A stretch of 64,000 nucleotides of DNA from Pardosa pseudoannulata (Eukaryota; Arthropoda; Arachnida; Araneae; Lycosidae): assembly GCA_032207245.1 (NCBI GenBank), contig CM063509.1:10897314-10961313 (forward strand), written 5' to 3'. Of the stretch, positions 63,683-64,000 are shown piece by piece. Every line of letters begins with the position of its first letter. The stretch's first letter is position 1. Under the pieces are notes generated by a model. That model searched no databases. It had not been told where the DNA came from and was given only the letters and a program-made list of their open reading frames with translations. A program made the position numbers and the translations under genes.

Positions 63683-64000
63683 CATCAGAGTCATTTTTAA
63701 ACCCCCAGAAAGTACTGTTTATAATGTATTTTGTTCACAATTTATTTCTAATTTGATCACTCAAAAAGCTTTAGATGTACTTTTTTCAAAATTAGTTTTT
63801 GTCAAATAAATATATATTATTACTAATTTTTAGGCATTTTTAAAAACTTAATTGTGAAATATTGTAGGGCATTTATTGAACATGCTTTGTCTGGTTCATA
63901 ATCATCAAAATATGTTCCTTAGGAAATAGGGTTTATGTTGTTATGCCGTGTATTTCAAGTAGGTCCTTATAAAAAGTTACTTTGGTCCTTAGAAAGTCCT
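33512..64000 (+). CDS. BLTP3: Bridge-like lipid transfer protein 3 family (UHRF1BP1/UHRF1BP1L), N-terminal 609 residues
   Basis: Thirteen exons join in a single open frame: 33512-33555, 37325-37487, 38142-38180, 42476-42558, 44228-44336, 45733-45982, 48813-48979, 51040-51187, 54220-54315, 55500-55693, 59439-59793, 62521-62627 and 62723-62794. The gene continues past the window. The N-terminus MASIFKNQVLKHLSKF plus KNLSPDKLHLSTLKG is the chorein-like start shared with VPS13 and ATG2. LVLDDLLWVLTD-like text (VLDDLLWVLTDAQL), PLRLITNQ, DYYPYH and PSPNL match the UHRF1BP1 family along its length. These proteins form a hydrophobic groove that moves lipids between membranes at contact sites; the human paralogues act on endosomal or lysosomal traffic. 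Human members run to about 1,440 residues, so less than half is visible. The region about residues 390-480 is Ser/Thr-rich and probably disordered. Introns are large and transposon-filled. Confidence 0.93.
33556..34940. other. BLTP3 intron 1, first part
   Basis: AT-rich with a G9 run at 34850-34858. No feature supported. Confidence 0.45.
34945..35499 (+). pseudogene. hAT transposase pseudogene (ZNF862-like), C-terminal part
   Basis: One frame from 34945 reads through two stop codons (TGA near 35082, TAA near 35194) and remains transposase-like. Landmarks are ATFVAATGIFNTFGWPEVKK, then FPHLTNLLSIVLTLSVSTSS followed by CESGFSTMN and LKRESINSVMFIHLKGP. The last part is the hAT C-terminal dimerisation region, whose family consensus is SCERxFS; here CESGFS. 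The gene is broken and 5'-truncated. Terminal repeats were not identified. Confidence 0.75.
35500..36316. other. BLTP3 intron 1, middle part
   Basis: AT-rich; no feature supported. Confidence 0.45.
36317..36428 (+). mobile_element. pogo-type element, left fragment
   Basis: TACAGTGAAACCCACG then AAGAAGTTTTCCAAGGGCC repeats the left end of the neighbouring element at 36461. It stops in an AT tract. Confidence 0.55.
36429..36462. repeat. (TA)n microsatellite
   Basis: A TA tract separating the two pogo-type left ends. Confidence 0.95.
36461..37105. mobile_element. pogo-type MITE with TA target
   Basis: Ends are TACAGTAAAACCCACTTAAG and AACAGGTTTTACTGTA, inverted and TA-flanked. An AACTTCTTAA motif recurs inside both ends. 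No transposase was found. Confidence 0.75.
37325..37487 (+). CDS. BLTP3: BLTP3 exon 2 (residues 15-69)
   Basis: The acceptor is CAATTTAG and the donor GTTTGT. It encodes the core of the chorein N-terminal motif: NLSPDKLHLSTLKGHGEL, NLELNEKVL, LPAWLNL. Confidence 0.95.
37488..38141. other. BLTP3 intron 2
   Basis: AT-rich; nothing recognised. Confidence 0.5.
38142..38180 (+). CDS. BLTP3: BLTP3 exon 3 (residues 70-82)
   Basis: A 39-bp microexon encodes ISWTKLKSVPIYL between TTTTTACACAG and GTAAGT. It matches IPWTKLK in human UHRF1BP1. Both junctions are in phase 0, so skipping it would keep the frame. Confidence 0.92.
38596..38634. repeat. (TA)n microsatellite
   Basis: A TA tract directly before an LTR-like end. 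Confidence 0.95.
38634..38900 (-). mobile_element. Possible LTR fragment on the minus strand
   Basis: The forward strand starts TGTAAGGACAGGGAC right after the TA tract. On the minus strand an AATAAA (38789-38794) precedes this end by about 155 bp. The segment is GC-richer than its surroundings. The far border is unclear. Confidence 0.35.
38901..40818. other. BLTP3 intron 3, part
   Basis: AT-rich with a (TA)n tract at 39265-39304. No gene or element border supported. Confidence 0.4.
39265..39304. repeat. (TA)n(TG)n microsatellite
   Basis: A dinucleotide tract in BLTP3 intron 3. Confidence 0.95.
40819..41983 (-). mobile_element. pogo-type element relic, interrupted by a LINE
   Basis: TA-flanked inverted ends CTGTATATTTCCTCGTATAA and TTATACATGGAAATACACAG. 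Between 41090 and 40970 the minus strand encodes an acidic stretch (DSDDDSEFDS and later NNESENVLESSDGE), like the acidic tails of pogo/Tigger transposases, with a stop inside. A LINE fragment is inserted at 41169-41673. Confidence 0.72.
41169..41673 (+). mobile_element. 5'-truncated LINE, reverse transcriptase C-terminal tail
   Basis: The 505-bp insert is flanked by perfect 13-bp duplications AACTGTTTCCACT (41156-41168 and 41674-41686). It encodes LYKTLILPVLLYASETWVLN and later RPPTRWLDNVEIDLKSLKIK and WRAVEAARTYNRL in different frames, so it is frameshifted. This is the C-terminal region of a non-LTR retrotransposon polymerase. No poly(A) tail is seen. Confidence 0.85.
42476..42558 (+). CDS. 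BLTP3: BLTP3 exon 4 (residues 83-109)
   Basis: The acceptor is TTCTTTAG and the donor GTATGT. It encodes SLDEVIVEMQTCEDLRPP, equivalent to human SLDKVIMEMSTCE. It ends with AA of a split Lys codon. Confidence 0.93.
43087..43630 (+). pseudogene. LINE reverse transcriptase tail, second family
   Basis: An open frame at 43099-43323 reads LLYKALIRPILSYAAETWAL and FKRKVLCSILGG. Further on, in other frames, GTCKGGRPRIRW and RDAWNSILQKAMAHSGL with CHCRRRT appear. It is a decayed, 5'-truncated non-LTR retrotransposon end, different in sequence from 41169-41673. Borders are approximate. Confidence 0.78.
43631..44227. other. BLTP3 intron 4, last part
   Basis: AT-rich; nothing recognised after the LINE remnant. 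Confidence 0.4.
44228..44336 (+). CDS. BLTP3: BLTP3 exon 5 (residues 110-146)
   Basis: The acceptor is ATATCTAG and the donor GTAAGT. It encodes GGKYGFSDRVIDGMTVVVNS and ends SPAFQASFQ in phase 0. Confidence 0.93.
44510..44938 (+). mobile_element. Solo LTR with 4-bp target duplication
   Basis: The 429-bp segment begins TGTAAAAT and ends CATCACA. It is flanked by ATGG on both sides (44506-44509 and 44939-44942), a 4-bp duplication typical of Gypsy/Ty3-type elements. AATAAA stands at 44886-44891, 47 bp before the end. The GC content is higher than around it. No internal region or second LTR was seen. Confidence 0.82.
44939..45732. other. BLTP3 intron 5, remaining part
   Basis: Mostly AT-rich; no element border recognised. 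Confidence 0.4.
45733..45982 (+). CDS. BLTP3: BLTP3 exon 6 (residues 147-229)
   Basis: The acceptor is TTTTTTCTAG and the donor GTATGT. Landmarks are LRLSRIKDADRGEVLLFKRL, DWQVLRIEA and TPLRLITNQ. It ends one base into the codon for Asp230. Confidence 0.95.
46044..46074. repeat. (ATTT)n microsatellite
   Basis: Seven to eight TTTA units in BLTP3 intron 6. Confidence 0.9.
46174..46439 (+). mobile_element. SINE-like element with 10-bp target duplication
   Basis: ATGATGGAAA flanks it at 46164-46173 and 46440-46449. Inside are a GGTTCTATCC B-box-like motif (46210-46219) with TGGGGTAGTGTGG just upstream, and the block TTTCATCCCTTCAGTAGGTA with AAGGACCAAGTGTACTTGGG, reminiscent of conserved tails in invertebrate SINEs. 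The A-box to B-box distance is shorter than usual, so the head may be truncated. Confidence 0.65.
46450..47873. other. BLTP3 intron 6, part
   Basis: AT-rich. A GA/CT-rich pair of tracts occurs at about 47550-47568 and 47657-47678. No gene supported. Confidence 0.4.
47874..47963. mobile_element. piggyBac-like terminal fragment with two hairpins
   Basis: The minus strand starts TTAACCCCTTCCGGTAAAAG at 47963. Two stem-loops, ATGACGAG/CTCGTCAT (47880-47900) and ATGACGAG/CTCGTC (47925-47943), repeat the same arm. TTAA plus CCC is the usual start of piggyBac ends. The partner end was not found. Confidence 0.5.
48640..48717 (-). mobile_element. pogo-type element, terminal fragment
   Basis: It ends AAGTAGGCTCCACTGTA with two AAGAAGTTTT motifs inside, the same family as 36461-37105. 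Confidence 0.55.
48813..48979 (+). CDS. BLTP3: BLTP3 exon 7 (residues 230-285)
   Basis: The acceptor is ATTTCTAG and the donor GTAATG. It encodes DCSVIGSRLIFVLDDLLWVL and TDAQLVAALHFVQSL, the best-conserved stretch of the family. Confidence 0.96.
49230..50000 (+). pseudogene. Tc1/mariner transposase pseudogene with DD36E spacing
   Basis: The frame from 49343 reads QWERVSRSDESH (first catalytic Asp), then a frameshift near 49440. The frame from 49431 reads TDGCVRIRHVPGEQ, GNIMLWGTFSW, FQQDNAPCH (second Asp) and, after TGA 49755-49757 and a nearby TAG, NSLDLNPIEHIWD (Glu). Exactly 36 codons separate the second Asp from the Glu, whereas classic Tc1 has 34. The tail is MPRRVEAVLHAKGGPTRYW. The 5' DNA-binding part is missing. 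It is inactive. Confidence 0.88.
50503..50860. repeat. Two-copy direct duplication, about 150 bp each
   Basis: 50503-50650 and 50711-50857 share TTTCCAAATTATCTGAAATC, GAGTTGT and ATACTTACTCTTTAACTCT-like blocks in the same order. The offset is about 208 bp. It lies in BLTP3 intron 7. Confidence 0.75.
51040..51187 (+). CDS. BLTP3: BLTP3 exon 8 (residues 286-334)
   Basis: The acceptor is CCACTGTAG and the donor GTCTGG. A Ser-rich linker leads into VETSYHVLCSRIDLHLCDD, matching human KETSHHLVISHLDLHICDD. Confidence 0.92.
51322..52204 (+). mobile_element. Intact MITE (TA-target, mariner-type), reference copy
   Basis: 883 bp between TTAAGGTACCCATCTATG and CATATACGGATACCTTAA, inverted ends of about 18 bp with few mismatches. 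Other copies are at 1-377 and 9391-13560. In this copy and the first, the flank reads TTAA, but the third has only TA in common, so a TA duplication (Tc1/mariner) is the better reading. No transposase. Confidence 0.78.
52205..52703. other. BLTP3 intron 8, part
   Basis: AT-rich; nothing recognised between the two elements. Confidence 0.4.
52704..53316 (-). mobile_element. Inverted-repeat element, copy 2 (related to 22146-22715)
   Basis: It starts CAGACATGCCAAC and ends near GTTGGCATGTTTACAG. The interior matches the reverse complement of 22146-22715 (CTCCGGATAAATGAAAGAAA, AGAGTTTTCAGTACTTTACT and flanking text). No clear target duplication. Confidence 0.6.
53317..54219. other. BLTP3 intron 8, last part
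   Basis: AT-rich intron; no feature supported. Confidence 0.4.
54220..54315 (+). CDS. BLTP3: BLTP3 exon 9 (residues 335-366)
   Basis: The acceptor is ATATTTAG and the donor GTGAGT. It encodes GGGALQVSLDKFIVDYYPYH, equivalent to human GGAMQLSFTQLTVDYYPYH. Confidence 0.94.
55177..55425 (-). mobile_element. Possible LTR fragment inside an AT tract
   Basis: The forward strand starts TGTAACATATTCAGG directly after an ATATAT stretch, and another (AT)n follows near 55418. On the minus strand an AATAAA (55258-55263) lies about 80 bp from the end. It resembles the end at 57715. Confidence 0.38.
55500..55693 (+). CDS. BLTP3: BLTP3 exon 10 (residues 367-431)
   Basis: The acceptor is TATATCTAG and the donor GTAAGT. 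It begins with GSRDHWLHYSEPSS (human NHWMHFSDA) and ends in a Ser/Lys-rich low-complexity stretch. Confidence 0.93.
55694..57517. other. BLTP3 intron 10, first part
   Basis: AT-rich with several short TA and TG/CA tracts (for example 56276-56330). No gene or element supported. Confidence 0.45.
57715..58480 (-). mobile_element. LTR-like insertion in the pogo element
   Basis: The forward strand starts TGTAACGTATCCGGTCCCTG. On the minus strand an AATAAA (57780-57785) lies about 65 bp from this end, as in an LTR. A 98-bp tandem repeat (58097-58300) lies inside. The other end and target duplication could not be fixed. Confidence 0.45.
58097..58300. repeat. Two-unit tandem repeat, about 98 bp period
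   Basis: ATCCCAAG..GGAATA..ACTCTCTGATAGAGAGAC..GACCTCTGA..TTAGC occurs twice, starting at 58097 and 58195. Each unit holds the palindrome CTCTCTGATAGAGAG. Confidence 0.8.
58922..59438. other. BLTP3 intron 10, last part
   Basis: AT-rich; nothing recognised. Confidence 0.45.
59439..59793 (+). CDS. BLTP3: BLTP3 exon 11 (residues 432-549)
   Basis: The acceptor is AATTTTAG and the donor GTTAGT. A Ser/Thr-rich linker with many possible phosphorylation sites precedes a folded part with CFVLRLEDIVAYKVSTS and YYLPGEIDFP. Confidence 0.93.
59794..61480. other. BLTP3 intron 11, first part
   Basis: AT-rich intron; open frames here have no domain and look like chance. Confidence 0.45.
61481..62358. mobile_element. 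Candidate piggyBac-like MITE flanked by TTAA
   Basis: TTAACCCTTAGT at the left is mirrored by ACAAAGGGTTAA at the right, a 12-bp end with one mismatch. No other support and no coding sequence. Confidence 0.35.
62521..62627 (+). CDS. BLTP3: BLTP3 exon 12 (residues 550-585)
   Basis: The acceptor is TTCTTTTCAG and the donor GTAAGT. It encodes VPSPNLFLHFGPLKCYLD and TVLWINAFYLNLQKCL, matching human PSPNLYSQLNALQFTVD and ILWLNQFLLDLKQSL. Confidence 0.94.
62723..62794 (+). CDS. BLTP3: BLTP3 exon 13 (residues 586-609)
   Basis: This is a 72-bp, phase-0 exon between ATTTCAG and GTAATT, encoding SENPSFMSIRVEALLPQ (human DEHVDVRVDGLMLKF position). The intron before it is only 95 bp. No later exon is visible in the window. 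Confidence 0.88.
62881..64000. mobile_element. hAT-like element, copy 2 (reverse of 3221-4469), cut by window end
   Basis: It starts CAGGGTTTTCACAGTCC with the same subterminal TCCTTAA repeats and matches the reverse complement of copy 1 up to the window edge. It includes the (CA)n(TA)n tract at 63610-63680. Confidence 0.75.
63610..63680. repeat. (CA)n(TA)n microsatellite
   Basis: The reverse-complement counterpart of the tract at 3554-3642, carried inside the transposon copy. Confidence 0.95.

Noticed and set aside
1..64000. CRISPR arrays, bacterial operons or a prokaryotic defence system
   Set aside because: No regularly spaced short repeats or prokaryotic gene structure; spliced animal genes and transposons explain the window.

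Overview
This is an animal nuclear genome window, strongly AT-rich, with small phased exons, consensus GT..AG splice sites, multi-kilobase introns and a dense load of mostly decayed transposons. No bacterial-type operon, CRISPR array or complete structural RNA gene was seen. The mix of non-autonomous Helitrons, hAT, pogo, piggyBac-like and Tc1 relics, together with long AT-rich introns, suggests an arthropod, perhaps a chelicerate. That lineage call is an inference and is uncertain.

Three host genes fill the window. (1) On the + strand, four exons between 2466 and 14606 encode the C-terminal part of a protein most like Fanconi anaemia group E (FANCE); its start lies upstream or was not recognised. 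(2) On the - strand, a complete 7-exon gene from 31768 down to 14736 encodes a 454-residue large FKBP immunophilin of the FKBP4/FKBP5 (FKBP52/FKBP51, fly FKBP59) type: two FKBP domains, three TPRs and an intact Hsp90-binding clamp. (3) On the + strand, from 33512 past the window end, 13 exons encode the first 609 residues of a bridge-like lipid transfer protein of the UHRF1BP1/BLTP3 family, including a 44-bp first coding exon. Genes 1 and 2 converge with 129 bp between their stop codons. Genes 2 and 3 diverge with about 1.7 kb between their start codons, which includes a locally GC-richer stretch and probably a shared promoter region. From memory of the human map, UHRF1BP1, FANCE and FKBP5 all lie in 6p21.31, so this looks like ancient microsynteny. 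It is the most interesting gene-level observation here.

The introns hold the rest. FANCE-like region (1-14282): a mariner-type MITE end, an hAT element with a perfect 8-bp target duplication (697-1168), a second hAT-like element with an internal microsatellite (3221-4469), a Helitron (5581-6754), a piggyBac-like MITE (7157-7775), and a MITE (9391-13560) split by a 3.6-kb hAT-like element (9677-13267). FKBP introns: three more Helitron copies, a pogo/Tigger relic retaining a PCNA-binding-like tail motif, an inverted-repeat element (22146-22715), an LTR-like piece and long TA tracts. BLTP3 introns: an hAT transposase pseudogene, pogo-family elements, a 5'-truncated LINE nested in a pogo element with a 13-bp target duplication, a second LINE tail, a solo LTR with a 4-bp target duplication, a SINE with a 10-bp duplication, a DD36E Tc1/mariner pseudogene, an intact copy of the MITE, LTR-like ends in AT tracts, and the start of a second copy of the 3221 element.

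No new multi-gene system was found. The best leads are the conserved gene neighbourhood, the Helitron family with its clear 3' palindromes, and the nested transposon history.
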